Below are positions 1 to 10,348 of a DNA stretch of 64,000 nt, in pieces. The DNA lies in the NCBI GenBank assembly GCA_017464525.1, contig JAFTZM010000033.1:124001-188000 (forward strand), read 5' to 3'. A program made the translations under genes and the position numbers. The notes beneath the pieces were generated by a model. That model saw only the letters and a program-made list of their open reading frames with translations, searched no databases and had not been told where the DNA came from. Every line of letters starts with the position of its first letter. Within the stretch, counting starts at the first letter, position 1. This DNA is from Clostridia bacterium. Its GTDB lineage: Bacteria > Bacillota > Clostridia > Oscillospirales > QAKW01.

Positions 1-4
1 GCGT

Positions 5-1339
5 TTGAATTGGATCCATCGTTTTAAAGGTGGCGTTCATCCCACACCGCATAAAAATACCCGTTCAAAGCCCATCGAAACACTTCCTCCGCAAAAGGAA
101 ATGATTTATCCATTGCTGCAGCATATCGGTGCGATCTGTGAACCCTGTGTCAAGGTGGGGGATTATGTTCGTGTTGGGCAAAAAATTGCTGATACTTCTG
201 CTGCAGTTGCTGCACCTGTTCATTCTACTGTTTCCGGGACCGTGACGAAAATCTGTGATTGGGATCATCCTACCGGAAATCGCATTCCTGCTATTATTGT
301 TGAAAATGATTTTGAAGATAAACGGGCTGAATGTTTTCAGGAATCCTGCCCAGATTACCAAAGTAAATCCCCGGAGGAACTGATTTATATGATCCGGGAA
401 GCCGGTATTGTCGGTATGGGCGGTGCTGCATTTCCCACCCATATTAAGCTAGCTTCCGGGCTAGGCCGCGTGGATACTATCGTTATCAACGCAGCCGAGT
501 GCGAGCCCTATCTTTCAAGTGATCACCGAGTGATCTTAGAGTCTGCTGATGAGATTTTAGGCGGGCTGGAGATCGTTCGTTACATCATGGGTGCTGCTCA
601 TATGTTTATTGGTATTGAGAACAATAAACCGGATGCGATCTCTTTGTTACACAAAAAGTTGGCAAAAAGCCATATTAAGGTTGTTATTTTAAAAACAAAA
701 TATCCTCAGGGCGGAGAGAAACAATTGATCCGTGCCGTGACCGGTAGGGTCGTTCCTTCCGGGAAATTACCTGCCGATGTGGGTTGTTTGGTTCTGAATG
801 TGGATACTGTGATCGCCATTTACCGTGCGATTGTAACAGGCTCGCCTCTCATGCGCCGGATCGTAACGGTAGCCGGGCATGGGGTGGAGCGAACCGGTAA
901 TGTTCATGTTCGTATTGGCACTCCTTTTTCGGCGGTGTTAGAATACTTTGGGTACAAGCCATCTACGAAAAAGCTGATCATGGGCGGCCCGATGATGGGA
1001 TCGGCACAGTATTCTTTGGATGCCCCTGTCATTAAAGGAACCTCAGGCCTTATCTGTATGACTAAGGAACAACTGACAATGGACCGTGATGTAAATTGTA
1101 TTCGTTGCGGAAGTTGTGTTTCTGCTTGTCCCATGAATCTGGTGCCCAGCTATATTGCTCAATATGTTAAAAACGAGCAGTTTGATCAGGTCGAAAAGCT
1201 TCATGCAGGAGATTGTATTGAATGTGGATGCTGCTCCTTTACTTGCCCAGCAAAAATACCGTTGATCCAGTATATGCGGATCGGAAAACAAAAGGTCAAT
1301 GAAATGAAACATCAAACCGCGGGAGGGAATAAAGCATGA
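5..1339 (+). CDS. rnfC: Rnf electron transport complex subunit C (start may lie upstream)
   Basis: Peripheral NADH/ferredoxin-side subunit of the membrane Rnf complex, which couples reduced ferredoxin to NAD reduction and ion export. The N-terminus has the family's FKGGVHP motif. A GMGGAAFPT motif near residue 138 and an INAAECEPYL segment follow, and the C-terminal quarter carries two four-Cys iron-sulfur clusters (CIRCGSCVSACP and CIECGCCSFTCP). Length 444 residues is normal. The start shown is a TTG five bases from the window edge with no visible ribosome site, so the real start may be just outside. First of six genes; it overlaps rnfD by four bases. Confidence 0.95.
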   Translation: MNWIHRFKGGVHPTPHKNTRSKPIETLPPQKEMIYPLLQHIGAICEPCVKVGDYVRVGQKIADTSAAVAAPVHSTVSGTVTKICDWDHPTGNRIPAIIVENDFEDKRAECFQESCPDYQSKSPEELIYMIREAGIVGMGGAAFPTHIKLASGLGRVDTIVINAAECEPYLSSDHRVILESADEILGGLEIVRYIMGAAHMFIGIENNKPDAISLLHKKLAKSHIKVVILKTKYPQGGEKQLIRAVTGRVVPSGKLPADVGCLVLNVDTVIAIYRAIVTGSPLMRRIVTVAGHGVERTGNVHVRIGTPFSAVLEYFGYKPSTKKLIMGGPMMGSAQYSLDAPVIKGTSGLICMTKEQLTMDRDVNCIRCGSCVSACPMNLVPSYIAQYVKNEQFDQVEKLHAGDCIECGCCSFTCPAKIPLIQYMRIGKQKVNEMKHQTAGGNKA

Positions 1340-2325
1340 GTGAATTGATCGTATCCTCGTCGCCACACTCAAAAGATCATCGTAATGTCAGTGCCATAAT
1401 GGGATATGTATTGATCGCTTTGAGCCCGGCTGCTGTCGGGTCAGTGTTATACTTTAAACTGCAGGCGTTGCTTTTGATCTTGATTAGCATTTTGTCCTGT
1501 GTTCTCTTTGAATTTTTATATAATATGATCTGCAAACGTAAGCAGACGATTTATGATTGCTCTGCGATCGTGACAGGTGTTTTATTGGCATTTAATCTTC
1601 CGTCAACTGCTCCGCTTTGGCTTCCACCCATCGGGGCACTGTTTGCAATTGTTGTGGTTAAAATGCTGTTTGGAGGGCTGGGAAGAAACGTTTTTAATCC
1701 GGCTATTGCGGGAAGAATCTTATTATTTATTTCTTTTCCTCAATTTATGACTGGTTGTTGGGTTGCGCCTTTTGACAGTGTTTCTGCCGCTACACCTCTT
1801 GCATATCTAAAGAACAGTTCCGGTGAATTAGTTACCATTACAAGTAAATTCACTGTGGGGGATTGTTTGCTGGGGAATGTGGGAGGATGCCTTGGTGAAA
1901 CCAGTGCAGCACTTCTTCTTTTGGGCGGTATTTTCTTGTTGTATAAAAAAGTGATCACTTGGCATATTCCGGTCTCTTTTATCGGTACTGTTGCAATTGT
2001 GACATTGCTGTTGCCTCGATATAACGATATCTCGGCCATTCAGTATATGCTGTATCATATTTTTAGCGGTGGACTGTTTTTAGGGGCTTTCTTTATGGCA
2101 ACAGATTATGCAACAAGCCCCATAACACCAGTTGGGCGTATTATTTACGGAATCGGATGTGGCTTAATCACAGTTTTTATTCGATATTTTGGTGGTTATC
2201 CTGAAGGTGTTTCCTTTGCAATTCTGCTGATGAATTGCTTTGCAAACTATCTGGATAAGAAAACGATTCCGGTTCAATTTGGAGGTGAGCGTCGTGTTAT
2301 CTGGAAAACAAAATCAAAGGATTGA
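1336..2325 (+). CDS. rnfD: Rnf complex subunit D, membrane flavoprotein
   Basis: Integral membrane subunit of Rnf related to NqrB. The 329-residue protein is mostly hydrophobic helices. The family's covalent FMN-threonine region is recognisable around residues 150-170 (SAATPLAYLK), and a GRNVFNPA motif lies near residue 117. The ATG overlaps the rnfC stop as ATGA and sits behind GGGAGGG. Its 3' end overlaps the true start of rnfG by 32 bases, consistent with translational coupling. Confidence 0.95.
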   Translation: MSELIVSSSPHSKDHRNVSAIMGYVLIALSPAAVGSVLYFKLQALLLILISILSCVLFEFLYNMICKRKQTIYDCSAIVTGVLLAFNLPSTAPLWLPPIGALFAIVVVKMLFGGLGRNVFNPAIAGRILLFISFPQFMTGCWVAPFDSVSAATPLAYLKNSSGELVTITSKFTVGDCLLGNVGGCLGETSAALLLLGGIFLLYKKVITWHIPVSFIGTVAIVTLLLPRYNDISAIQYMLYHIFSGGLFLGAFFMATDYATSPITPVGRIIYGIGCGLITVFIRYFGGYPEGVSFAILLMNCFANYLDKKTIPVQFGGERRVIWKTKSKD

Positions 2326-2902
2326 TATGCTCCGCATGGCGCTTACGCTTTTTGCGATTACTGCATCGGTGGCAATTTTGCTGGCTATTTCTAATTATTT
2401 TACCTCACCGATCATTGCCCGTTCTGCCAAAGAACGTTTGGATCAATCTTTGAATACATTAATTCCTGATGCAATTTCATTTGATGAAATCACAGACTTT
2501 GAAAAAGAAATCAACATTGGTTCAGCCAAAATCAAGGTTCCTGCGATATATGCCGCAAAAGGATCCGGAGATCAGCAGATCGGATATTGTATTTGGGTAA
2601 CTCCGATGGGATATTCTGATGTAATTGATATGATCGTTGCCATTGATCCGAAAGGGTCTGTCAGCGGCGTTCAAATTATATCGATCAATGATACGCCGGG
2701 CATTGGGATGAAGGTACAGTCGGATGAAGGATTTCAGAATAGTGTGATTGGATTAAATGATTCTGCAAAAATTGTAAAATCGGCCCCTGCAGCGAAAAAT
2801 GAGATTCAGGTGATTGCCGGGGCAACGGTTTCTTCCTCTGCATATATCAATGGTGTCAATGTTGCATTGGAAGTGGTTCAGATGCTTAAACAGGAGGTGT
2901 AA
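2294..2902 (+). CDS. rnfG: Rnf complex subunit G, FMN-binding
   Basis: Single-span Rnf subunit whose soluble domain carries covalently bound FMN. The GATVSSSAY motif near the C-terminus contains the expected flavinylated Thr of the S/T-GAT-S/T type. One N-terminal membrane helix (about residues 12-35) is visible. I chose GTG at 2294 because GGAGGTGAG lies 5-13 bases upstream, inside the end of rnfD; the longer ATG frame from 2240 has no ribosome site. This gives 202 residues, normal for the family. Confidence 0.92.
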   Translation: MLSGKQNQRIDMLRMALTLFAITASVAILLAISNYFTSPIIARSAKERLDQSLNTLIPDAISFDEITDFEKEINIGSAKIKVPAIYAAKGSGDQQIGYCIWVTPMGYSDVIDMIVAIDPKGSVSGVQIISINDTPGIGMKVQSDEGFQNSVIGLNDSAKIVKSAPAAKNEIQVIAGATVSSSAYINGVNVALEVVQMLKQEV

Positions 2903-2904
2903 AG

Positions 2905-3507
2905 GTGAAGATCAAGGATATTTTTAAATCCGGTATAATTACCGATAATCCTGTATTCATTCAGCTTTTGGGTATGTGCCCTACCCTTGCGACCTCAACT
3001 TCATTGATAAATGCCATTGGAATGGGGCTTTCAGCTACCTTTGTGTTGGTATGTTCTAATATGCTGATCTCTCTTTTGCGTAAGTTTATTCCCCAAAAGA
3101 TCAGGATCGCTTCCTATATTGTGATCATTGCCGGCTTTGTTACTTTGGTTGATATGCTGCTGGAAGCATTTTTTTACAGTATTTATAATGCTTTAGGCGT
3201 GTTCATTCCGTTGATCGTTGTCAATTGCATTATTCTTGCACGGGCCGAAAGCTTTGCTTCAAAGAATAAGGTTTTGCCCAGCATTTTGGATGGTTTAGCT
3301 ATGGGGCTTGGTTTTACTGTGGCGCTTGCTATTTTGGGCGCTATCCGCGAGGTCCTCGGAAGTGGAACCATCCTTGGGTTTGAATTGTTTGGAGGCGTGG
3401 CACCTCTTTCTGTATTGGCGCTTCCGGCTGGTGGCTTTTTGGCCCTTGGATTTGTGATTGCTGCGGCGCAGCATTTGATAAATCGTAAGAGGGGAGGGGC
3501 TGATTAA
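2905..3507 (+). CDS. rnfE: Rnf complex subunit E
   Basis: Six-helix membrane subunit, paralogous to RnfA and to NqrD. Together with RnfA it forms the core that holds a membrane-embedded iron-sulfur centre in this family. The N-terminal NPVFIQLLGMCPTLA motif supplies the conserved Cys, and a second half-motif with Asn-Cys (VVNCIILARAE) lies near residue 109. GTG start two bases after the rnfG stop, behind AGGAGGTG. The stop overlaps the rnfA ATG. Confidence 0.95.
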   Translation: MKIKDIFKSGIITDNPVFIQLLGMCPTLATSTSLINAIGMGLSATFVLVCSNMLISLLRKFIPQKIRIASYIVIIAGFVTLVDMLLEAFFYSIYNALGVFIPLIVVNCIILARAESFASKNKVLPSILDGLAMGLGFTVALAILGAIREVLGSGTILGFELFGGVAPLSVLALPAGGFLALGFVIAAAQHLINRKRGGAD

Positions 3508-4103
3508 TGCAGGAATATAATATTGGAACCATTCTTGCCTTTGCCATAAATGCTATTTTGATCGAGAATATCGTTCTTACGCAATTTATGGGCTGTTGCC
3601 CGTTCTTTGGTGTATCTAAAAACAGTGATACTGCCTTAGGTATGGGAATGGCAGTAACCTTTATTATGGGATTGTCCTCCATTGTGACATACGGAATTTA
3701 CCAATTGGTATTAGTCCCGTTGAAGTTGGAGTATCTCGAAACGATCGCCTTTATTCTGGTGATTGCATCCCTCGTTCAATTGGTAGAAATGGCTCTTAAA
3801 AAGTTGGTTCCGGCCTTATACAATGCGTTGGGGATTTATCTACCGTTGATTACAACGAATTGTGCGGTTTTGGGAATCTGCCTTACCAATATTCAAAATG
3901 GATATGACTTTCTTTCATCCTTTCTGAGTTCTATCTTTACGGCCATCGGTTTTACCCTGGCGATCTGGATCTTTTCCATTGTCCGTACCCGTATGGAAGA
4001 AACCTGCGATATTCCCAAGGCGTTCCAAGGCTTTCCCATCGCTTTGATTACTGCCGCTCTTTTATCGTTCGGTTTTATGGGCTTTAATGGCCTTACGCTC
4101 TAA
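3507..4103 (+). CDS. rnfA: Rnf complex subunit A
   Basis: Membrane subunit paralogous to RnfE, about six helices in 198 residues. The conserved pair of Cys motifs is present: LTQFMGCCPFFGVSK near residues 25-38, and TTNCAVLGICL near residue 112. These match the sites that bind the intramembrane cluster in RnfA/NqrE. The ATG overlaps the rnfE stop (TAATG), so the two paralogues are tightly coupled. Confidence 0.95.
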   Translation: MQEYNIGTILAFAINAILIENIVLTQFMGCCPFFGVSKNSDTALGMGMAVTFIMGLSSIVTYGIYQLVLVPLKLEYLETIAFILVIASLVQLVEMALKKLVPALYNALGIYLPLITTNCAVLGICLTNIQNGYDFLSSFLSSIFTAIGFTLAIWIFSIVRTRMEETCDIPKAFQGFPIALITAALLSFGFMGFNGLTL

Positions 4104-4119
4104 AACAGGAGGATAAAAT

Positions 4120-4911
4120 ATGCTGATAGATGTGTTAAAAGCTTTTCTTGCTCTCGGTATTATGGGATTGATTTTTGGCGTTGCATTAAGTATTGCCGGA
4201 AATGTTTTTTATGTCCAGGAAGATAAAAGAAAAGAAAAAGTATTGGCGATCCTTCCGGGGGCTAATTGTGGCGGCTGCGGCTACGCAGGCTGTTCGAACT
4301 ATGCGGATGCAGTAATCGCCGGGGAGGCCCCCTGCAATAAATGTCTTGCGGCAAAATCAGAGGGTGCAGCTGCAATTGCAGAATTGCTCGGCGTTGATTC
4401 AGTTTCTGTAAAACCTATGGTTGCCCATATCCGCTGCCATGGAAGCCATGAATTTGCAAATAAAAAATACATTTACTACGGAATGAATGATTGCTTGGCT
4501 GCAAGCCGATTATTAGGGGGATATATGACCTGCCAATACGGTTGTCTTGGTTTTGGTAATTGCGTGAAAAAATGCCCGGAAAATGCGATCAGTATTCGAA
4601 ACGGCGTTGCTGTGGTAGATAGGGACGCTTGCATCGGGTGCGGATTGTGCCTGAAGGCTTGCCCTAAAGGGGTGATTGAATTGATCCCCTTTGACGGTGC
4701 AGTTTTTGTTGATTGTTCCAATAAAGATCGAGGTTCAAGAACCCGCGAGGCTTGTAACATTGGTTGTATTGGATGTAAAATATGTGAAAAAAGCTGCCCG
4801 GAAGGTGCTATCCATTTGGAGGGTAATGTTTCATTGATTGATTATGAAAAGTGTACTGGCTGCGGGATTTGCGCACAGAACTGCCCTCGAAAGATCATAG
4901 AATTAAATTAA
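4120..4911 (+). CDS. rnfB: Rnf complex subunit B, polyferredoxin
   Basis: Ferredoxin-facing electron entry subunit. It has an N-terminal membrane anchor (about residues 5-28), then the Fe-S domain GANCGGCGYAGC with a downstream Cys. Multiple ferredoxin-type CxxCxxCxxxCP clusters follow (C-GFGNCVKKCP, CIGCGLCLKACP, CIGCKICEKSCP, CTGCGICAQNCP). 263 residues, last gene of the rnf operon. AGGAGG precedes the ATG and a bidirectional terminator follows. Confidence 0.95.
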   Translation: MLIDVLKAFLALGIMGLIFGVALSIAGNVFYVQEDKRKEKVLAILPGANCGGCGYAGCSNYADAVIAGEAPCNKCLAAKSEGAAAIAELLGVDSVSVKPMVAHIRCHGSHEFANKKYIYYGMNDCLAASRLLGGYMTCQYGCLGFGNCVKKCPENAISIRNGVAVVDRDACIGCGLCLKACPKGVIELIPFDGAVFVDCSNKDRGSRTREACNIGCIGCKICEKSCPEGAIHLEGNVSLIDYEKCTGCGICAQNCPRKIIELN

Positions 4912-4916
4912 ATAAC

Positions 4917-4949
4917 AAAATGTCCATGGGTTTTTCCATGGACATTTTT
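4917..4949. terminator. Bidirectional terminator between rnfB and rnc
   Basis: Hairpin with arms AAAATGTCCATGG and CCATGGACATTTT around a short T-rich loop, with a run of T on the plus strand and of A on the left side. It lies between the convergent ends of rnfB and rnc and can serve both. Confidence 0.85.
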
Positions 4950-4950
4950 A

Positions 4951-5649
4951 TTAGTATTGATCTTCGCCCATCAGTTTGAGGGCTTCTTTTGCTGCCATTT
5001 GCTCGGCTTCTTTTTTACTTTTGCCGGTTCCGGTACCCAAAAGATTGCTGTTTAAATAACAATGTACTTCAAATGTCTTCGCATGATCCGGGCCGTTTGC
5101 ACTGATCAGTTCATAATGGATCAGTTCACCGGGATTTTGCTGGGCGATCTCCTGAAGGGTCGTTTTATAGTCGTAGCTATGACTGTTTTCTTCAATTGCA
5201 ACAGCTCCCTGGATCAGGAAGGGAAGAACGAATTTTTTTGCACTTTCCAAGCCACCGTCCAGATAAATTGCCGCAAGAAGCGCCTCAAACGCATCAGAAA
5301 CGATGGAGGGCCGGTTTCTGCTTCCGGAACGCTCTTCGCCATGACCAAGAAGCAAAAATGCTCCAAGGTCGAATTTTTGGGCAAATTCAAAGAGCGAACC
5401 TTCGCAAACCAATTGGGCACGTATTTTAGTTAGCTTTCCTTCCGGTAGATGCTTATAATGCTCAAAAAGATACTCCGCCGTGATCAAACTTAACACGGAA
5501 TCGCCTAAAAACTCAAGCCGTTCGTTGGAGCCGGGAATTTCTGCACGGTGTTCATTGGCATAACTTGAATGTGCCAATGCGTGACGCAGAAGCGCCTCGT
5601 CTTGAAAACTGTAGTTTATGTTTTTTTGCAGTTGCTTAAGATCACACAT
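4951..5649 (-). CDS. rnc: Ribonuclease III
   Basis: Double-strand-specific endoribonuclease for rRNA and mRNA processing. The signature NERLEFLGDSVL is near residues 41-52, and the C-terminal half is a double-stranded RNA-binding domain ending in KKEAEQMAAKEAL. The 232-residue length is typical. It starts two bases after the acpP stop and is the last gene of the minus-strand run; acpP-rnc is a standard Firmicute pairing. Confidence 0.96.
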   Translation of the reverse strand: MCDLKQLQKNINYSFQDEALLRHALAHSSYANEHRAEIPGSNERLEFLGDSVLSLITAEYLFEHYKHLPEGKLTKIRAQLVCEGSLFEFAQKFDLGAFLLLGHGEERSGSRNRPSIVSDAFEALLAAIYLDGGLESAKKFVLPFLIQGAVAIEENSHSYDYKTTLQEIAQQNPGELIHYELISANGPDHAKTFEVHCYLNSNLLGTGTGKSKKEAEQMAAKEALKLMGEDQY

Positions 5650-5651
5650 GC

Positions 5652-5870
5652 TTATTTGCTGATATACTCAATGAGATCGCCGACGCTTTTCAGAGTTTCG
5701 AGATCCTCATCTTTGATTTGAACATCAAATTCATCTTCGATTGCCATGATCACCTCGACCATATCCAGAGAATCTGCACCCAGATCTTCCAGGGTAGTTT
5801 CCATAGTGATCATATCTTCATCGGAGATGCTCAACTGGTCAATAATAATAGCTTTAACTTTTTCAAACAT
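5652..5870 (-). CDS. acpP: Acyl carrier protein
   Basis: 72-residue acidic carrier for fatty acid synthesis. The phosphopantetheine site is the Ser of GADSLDMVE (about residue 36). AAGGAACTA lies upstream of the ATG. It has its own promoter in the gap after plsX, so it can be made in excess of the upstream operon genes. Confidence 0.96.
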   Translation of the reverse strand: MFEKVKAIIIDQLSISDEDMITMETTLEDLGADSLDMVEVIMAIEDEFDVQIKDEDLETLKSVGDLIEYISK

Positions 5871-5912
5871 AGTATTTAGTTCCTTTCAAAAATTCTAAAT
5901 GATACAGTTAAT

Positions 5913-5941
5913 ATAGTACTCATTATCTTTAAAAATGTCAA
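5913..5941 (-). promoter_or_regulatory. Sigma-A promoter for acpP-rnc
   Basis: Read on the minus strand: TTGACA (5936-5941), 17-base spacer, TACTAT (5913-5918). It sits in the 76-base gap between plsX and acpP. Confidence 0.7.
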
Positions 5942-5946
5942 GAAGT

Positions 5947-6942
5947 TTATTCTTCAGCAAGAAATTTTTCAATTTCCAGGATCATATTGCTTTCTGCAAA
6001 GGTGCAGGCCTGCCGGATGGCATTCTTGAAGGCTTTGGCATCGGAGGAGCCGTGGGCCTTAATGACCGGCTTGGTAACACCGAGCAGGGGAGCACCGCCG
6101 TATTCTTTGTAGTCCATCTTCCGGCGGAATTCCTTGATTTGGCTCATGATCAGCAATGCGGCAATTTTAGATTTGATATTTTTGGTAAGCATGTCCTTTA
6201 AGGCACCGGACATCAGTTTACCCCAACCCTCAGAAACTTTGAGGGTAATATTTCCGCTGAAACCATCTGCCACCAACACGTCGCATCCTCCCAGAGGAAC
6301 ATCCCGGCCTTCGATATTACCAATGAAATTAATACCTTGATTTTTCTTTAAAAGCTTGTGTGCATCTTGCTGTAATTCAGGGCCTTTGCATTCTTCTGTT
6401 CCGTTGTTCAGAAGGGCGACCCTCGGATTTTCCATTTTTAAGCAGGATTTCATATAAATGCTTCCCATGGTTGCAAATTGATCTAAGTATTCCGGTTTAC
6501 ATTCAACATTTGCACCGCAATCCAGCATAATATAAGGACCTTCCAGGGAGGGCATTACAGCACCCAGAGCTGCACGTTTAATGCCCCGGATCCGCTTGAT
6601 CAGAAGGGTGGCTCCCACTAAGATAGCACCGCTGTTACCGGCGCTTACAAATGCATCAGCTTTATCTTCTTTCAGCATTTTAAACGCAACGGCCATGGAG
6701 CTGTATTGCTTTTCCTTTAGAATGGATGTGGGTTCATCCTCCATTGTTATAATATCAGGAGCATCCACGATTTCAATTTTTGAAGAAGGAAGGCCGTTAT
6801 CAGTCATGATCTGCTGCAACTGGTTTTTTTGACCCACCAAAAGAATGGAAATATCTTTCAGTTCATTTACTGCCATGTAGCAACCTTTAATAATTTCCAG
6901 CGGTGCATTATCGCCGCCATGCGCATCAACTACGATTCTCAT
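5947..6942 (-). CDS. plsX: Phosphate acyltransferase PlsX
   Basis: Converts acyl-ACP to acyl-phosphate, the first step of the PlsX-PlsY route to phosphatidic acid. Family hallmarks: N-terminal [28 protein letters not shown] near residue 101, and [11 protein letters not shown] near residue 228. 331 residues. The start overlaps the trmFO stop by four bases. Its partner plsY is in this window at 45.5 kb. Confidence 0.96.
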   Translation of the reverse strand: MRIVVDAHGGDNAPLEIIKGCYMAVNELKDISILLVGQKNQLQQIMTDNGLPSSKIEIVDAPDIITMEDEPTSILKEKQYSSMAVAFKMLKEDKADAFVSAGNSGAILVGATLLIKRIRGIKRAALGAVMPSLEGPYIMLDCGANVECKPEYLDQFATMGSIYMKSCLKMENPRVALLNNGTEECKGPELQQDAHKLLKKNQGINFIGNIEGRDVPLGGCDVLVADGFSGNITLKVSEGWGKLMSGALKDMLTKNIKSKIAALLIMSQIKEFRRKMDYKEYGGAPLLGVTKPVIKAHGSSDAKAFKNAIRQACTFAESNMILEIEKFLAEE

Positions 6943-8267
6943 TCAATTTCTCCTTTAAAAAGAATAGATTTATTTTTGAGTTCTTCAATAATAGCAAGAC
7001 TTCTTTGGGAGGTGGCTAAATATCGATCTGCCTTTTTCTTTACACGTTCCTCCAGCGAAGCGATAATGCCGAAATTAATGTTCATCGGCTGAAAGTTTTC
7101 GATATTACCGTTGCTGATGTATTGCCCCAGTGCACCGATGGCGGTTTTATCAGGAAATACAATTGGTTCTTCTTTTAGAATTTTTGCAGCAAGGGTCAGA
7201 CCGGCCAACAGACCGGAAGAAGCCGATTCTACATAGCCTTCAACACCGGTCATTTGCCCCGCAAAAAAGAGAGTTTCGTTTCCTTTAACGCTGAAATCAC
7301 GATTCAAAAGAGCAGGGGAGTTGAGGTAGGTATTCCGGTGCATGACGCCATAGCGTACAAATTCAGCATTTTCGAGCCCGGGAATCATAGAAAATACCCG
7401 CTTTTGTTCCGGAAATTTTAAGTGTGTCTGAAAGCCCACGATATTATATAGTGTACCGGCGGCGTTATCCTTTCTTAATTGTACTACGCCATAGGATTTG
7501 GCTCCTGTGCGGTCGTCCACCAGTCCAACCGGTTTTAAAGGGCCGAATCGCATGGTATCTTCGCCACGCCGTGCCATTTCCTCGATGGGCATACAGCCTT
7601 CAAAAACCTGATGATCAAAATCATGAAGCTCGGCACATTCTGCATTTTTCAAGGCTTGATGAAATGCTCTATACTGCGCTTCATTCATGGGACAATTGAT
7701 ATAGTCCGGCGATCCTTTATTGTAGCGGGATGCAAAGAACGCTTTGCTCATATCGATGCTTTCGAAGGTAACAATGGGCGCTGCTGCATCAAAAAAAGAA
7801 AGATGTTCCCGGCCAAAGAGTGCAGTAATTGCATCAGAAAGCGGTTGCGATGTCAGCGGGCCGGTGGCAATAATAACATTTTCAGCCTGAGGAATCTCGG
7901 TAATTTCTTGTTCAACGACTGTTATGTTGGGATGTTCACGGATCATTTGAGTTACGGTGGAAGAAAAAGCGGTGCGATCTACAGCTAACGCACCTCCGGC
8001 CGGAACCTGTGTTGCATCGGCTGACCGCATAATAACAGAGTCTAAACGCCGCATTTCTTCCTTCAGCAGGCCAACCGCATTGGTTAAGCCAGCACCACGA
8101 AGGGAGTTAGAACATACCAGTTCTGCAAAATCGGGATGATGATGGGCCGGGGTGTATTTTCGAGGCTTCATTTCATAAAGATCTACCCGAATTCCTCGCT
8201 TAGCCAACTGATAAGCTGCTTCGCATCCGGCTAATCCTGCGCCGATTACGATGGCCTTATTATTCAT
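6939..8267 (-). CDS. trmFO: FADH2/folate-dependent tRNA (uracil-54) methyltransferase
   Basis: Makes ribothymidine in the T-loop of tRNA with methylenetetrahydrofolate. It starts with the dinucleotide-binding motif [17 protein letters not shown] and contains the family segments [12 protein letters not shown] and [10 protein letters not shown] longer frame runs upstream to 8360, but the ATG at 8267 is preceded by CAGGAGACC and begins right at the FAD motif, giving 442 residues, the normal size. It overlaps the topA stop by eight bases. Confidence 0.95.
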   Translation of the reverse strand: MNNKAIVIGAGLAGCEAAYQLAKRGIRVDLYEMKPRKYTPAHHHPDFAELVCSNSLRGAGLTNAVGLLKEEMRRLDSVIMRSADATQVPAGGALAVDRTAFSSTVTQMIREHPNITVVEQEITEIPQAENVIIATGPLTSQPLSDAITALFGREHLSFFDAAAPIVTFESIDMSKAFFASRYNKGSPDYINCPMNEAQYRAFHQALKNAECAELHDFDHQVFEGCMPIEEMARRGEDTMRFGPLKPVGLVDDRTGAKSYGVVQLRKDNAAGTLYNIVGFQTHLKFPEQKRVFSMIPGLENAEFVRYGVMHRNTYLNSPALLNRDFSVKGNETLFFAGQMTGVEGYVESASSGLLAGLTLAAKILKEEPIVFPDKTAIGALGQYISNGNIENFQPMNINFGIIASLEERVKKKADRYLATSQRSLAIIEELKNKSILFKGEIE

Positions 8268-10335
8268 TTTTGGTCTCCTGCTTTCCGCACTCAGAATTAG
8301 AGCAATAGATTCCACGGCCCCGCCCTGAGCGTTTAAAGAGGGGAGCGCCGCATTTTTCACACTTTTTAGTCAAGGGTTCATCCCAAGTCATAAAGTCGCA
8401 TTTGGGATTATGCTCACAGCCGTAATAGGTTTTTCCTGTTTTGGATTTCTTTTGCAGAATCTTGCCGCCGCATTTGGGGCAAGGGACCTGCGTATCGATT
8501 ACAATCGTTTTTGTAAAGCGGCAATCAGGATACCCGGGACAAGCCATGAATTTACCATAGCGGCCGCTTTTTATTACTAGATTTTTGCCACAGTTAGGGC
8601 AAATCTCTTCTGTGACCTCTTCGGGGATCTTTACCCGTTCAGTAAGGCTTTTTTCTGCTGCATCCAGCGTTTTCATGAAGAGATTGTAGTAATTTTCTAC
8701 AATGGTTTGCCATTCAGCAGAGCCTTCTTCGACCTTATCCAACTCTGTTTCCAAATGCGCGGTAAAGTCGTAATCCACAATGGAAGCAAAGTGCTCCTTC
8801 ATTAATTGCGTTGTCACCTCTCCAAGCGTAGTCGGCTTTAAGGTTTTTCCCTCTCGCTCCACATACTCTCTGGCAAGGATGGTCGTTATGATCGGAACAA
8901 AAGTGGACGGCCGGCCAATCTCGTTTTCTTCTAATGCCTTGATTAGGGAGGCTTCGGTATAGCGGGAAGGTGGCTGTGTGAAATTCTGTTCTTTTTCCAA
9001 AGAACTCATCGTCAGTTCTTCGCCGATTTCTACCTTATAGAGCCTACGTTGATTTTTTTCTTTATCCTCGGTTTCTTGATATGCAGCTGTAAAGCCTTTG
9101 AACTTTACAACTTGGCAGCTGGATTTGAAGATATATTTCCCTTCGCTGATCTCAACGGTCAGGGTATCGTAAACAGCCTCGGCCATTTGGCTTGCGAGAA
9201 AACGGTCATAGATCAGTTTATAAATACGGTATTGTTCAGAGGTGCAGCTTTGTTTTACCTGATCAGGGGTGATCTCAATATTGGTAGGTCTGATTGCTTC
9301 ATGAGCATCTTGCGCACTTTTCTTTGTTTTGAAATAGCGGCGAGAAGGGGGATAGTATTCGGCACCGAAGGCCTCTATAATGTGATTTTTTGCGGCAGCA
9401 GCTGCTTCATCAGAGATACGCAGGGAGTCGGTTCTCATATAGGTGATCAAACCAATCAGGCCGATTCCGTTGACGTTTACGCCTTCATAAAGCTCCTGGG
9501 CTGCCTTCATTGTTCGTTTGGCTTGAAAATTGTAACGGCGAGATGCCTCCTGCTGCAGGGTAGAGGTGGTAAACGGAGGAGCAGGGCTTTTCTTCTTTTC
9601 GGCGCGTTTGATATCCCGAATGAAATAAGTTCCGTTTTCCAATTCGCTGTAGAGCTTAGCGGCTTCATCTTCGGTGTGAATTTCGATGGCGCCATCTGTT
9701 GTACCGTAAAATTTGGCGTCGATCTTACCTGTACTGTTTTTTTGATTGAATACGGCGGATATATTCCAGTATTCTTTGGGTACAAATGCGCGAATCTCTT
9801 CCTCGCGGTCTACGATCATTGCTGTGGCAACAGACTGGACACGACCGGCGGAAAGTCCTTTTTTGACCTTTTTCCAAAGGAAGGGGCTTAGTTTATAACC
9901 TACAATTCTATCTAAAACACGGCGTGCCTGCTGGGCATCAACTAAATTCATATTGATCTCTGTGGGGTGCGCCACTGCATTTTGAAGCGCGCTTTTGGTG
10001 ATCTCATTGAATACGACCCGCTTGCACTGGCCGGGTTCTAAGCCGAGCAACGTTGAAAGATGCCAGGAGATGGCTTCGCCTTCACGATCCGGGTCGGTGG
10101 CCAGATATACCATATCGGCTTTCTGAGCCTCTTTTTTCAAGGAACGGATCAGCTCGCTCTTGCCTCGGATCGTGATGTATTTGGGGGTAAAATTATTTTC
10201 TGTATCAATTCCGAAATCGCTTTTGGGTAAATCACGGATATGACCCATAGACGCCATAACTTTGAATTTTTTTCCTAAGTATTTTTCTATGGTTTTGGCT
10301 TTTGCAGGGGATTCTACAATGAATAGGTTAGACAT
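8260..10335 (-). CDS. topA: DNA topoisomerase I
   Basis: Type IA topoisomerase that relaxes negative supercoils. N-terminal TOPRIM domain ([17 protein letters not shown], and the acidic DPDREGEAI), the active-site Tyr in [12 protein letters not shown], then C-terminal zinc-binding repeats (CPNCGK..C, CPKCGG..C, CEKCGA..C). 691 residues. It lies between dprA and trmFO, the usual Firmicute order. Confidence 0.97.
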   Translation of the reverse strand: MSNLFIVESPAKAKTIEKYLGKKFKVMASMGHIRDLPKSDFGIDTENNFTPKYITIRGKSELIRSLKKEAQKADMVYLATDPDREGEAISWHLSTLLGLEPGQCKRVVFNEITKSALQNAVAHPTEINMNLVDAQQARRVLDRIVGYKLSPFLWKKVKKGLSAGRVQSVATAMIVDREEEIRAFVPKEYWNISAVFNQKNSTGKIDAKFYGTTDGAIEIHTEDEAAKLYSELENGTYFIRDIKRAEKKKSPAPPFTTSTLQQEASRRYNFQAKRTMKAAQELYEGVNVNGIGLIGLITYMRTDSLRISDEAAAAAKNHIIEAFGAEYYPPSRRYFKTKKSAQDAHEAIRPTNIEITPDQVKQSCTSEQYRIYKLIYDRFLASQMAEAVYDTLTVEISEGKYIFKSSCQVVKFKGFTAAYQETEDKEKNQRRLYKVEIGEELTMSSLEKEQNFTQPPSRYTEASLIKALEENEIGRPSTFVPIITTILAREYVEREGKTLKPTTLGEVTTQLMKEHFASIVDYDFTAHLETELDKVEEGSAEWQTIVENYYNLFMKTLDAAEKSLTERVKIPEEVTEEICPNCGKNLVIKSGRYGKFMACPGYPDCRFTKTIVIDTQVPCPKCGGKILQKKSKTGKTYYGCEHNPKCDFMTWDEPLTKKCEKCGAPLFKRSGRGRGIYCSNSECGKQETKNE

Positions 10336-10348
10336 TAATGGACCTCAC

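Noticed and set aside
9049..9891. 280-residue plus-strand frame opposite topA
   Set aside because: It is a shadow of topA: no ribosome site, unusual composition, and the minus-strand topoisomerase motifs cover it fully.
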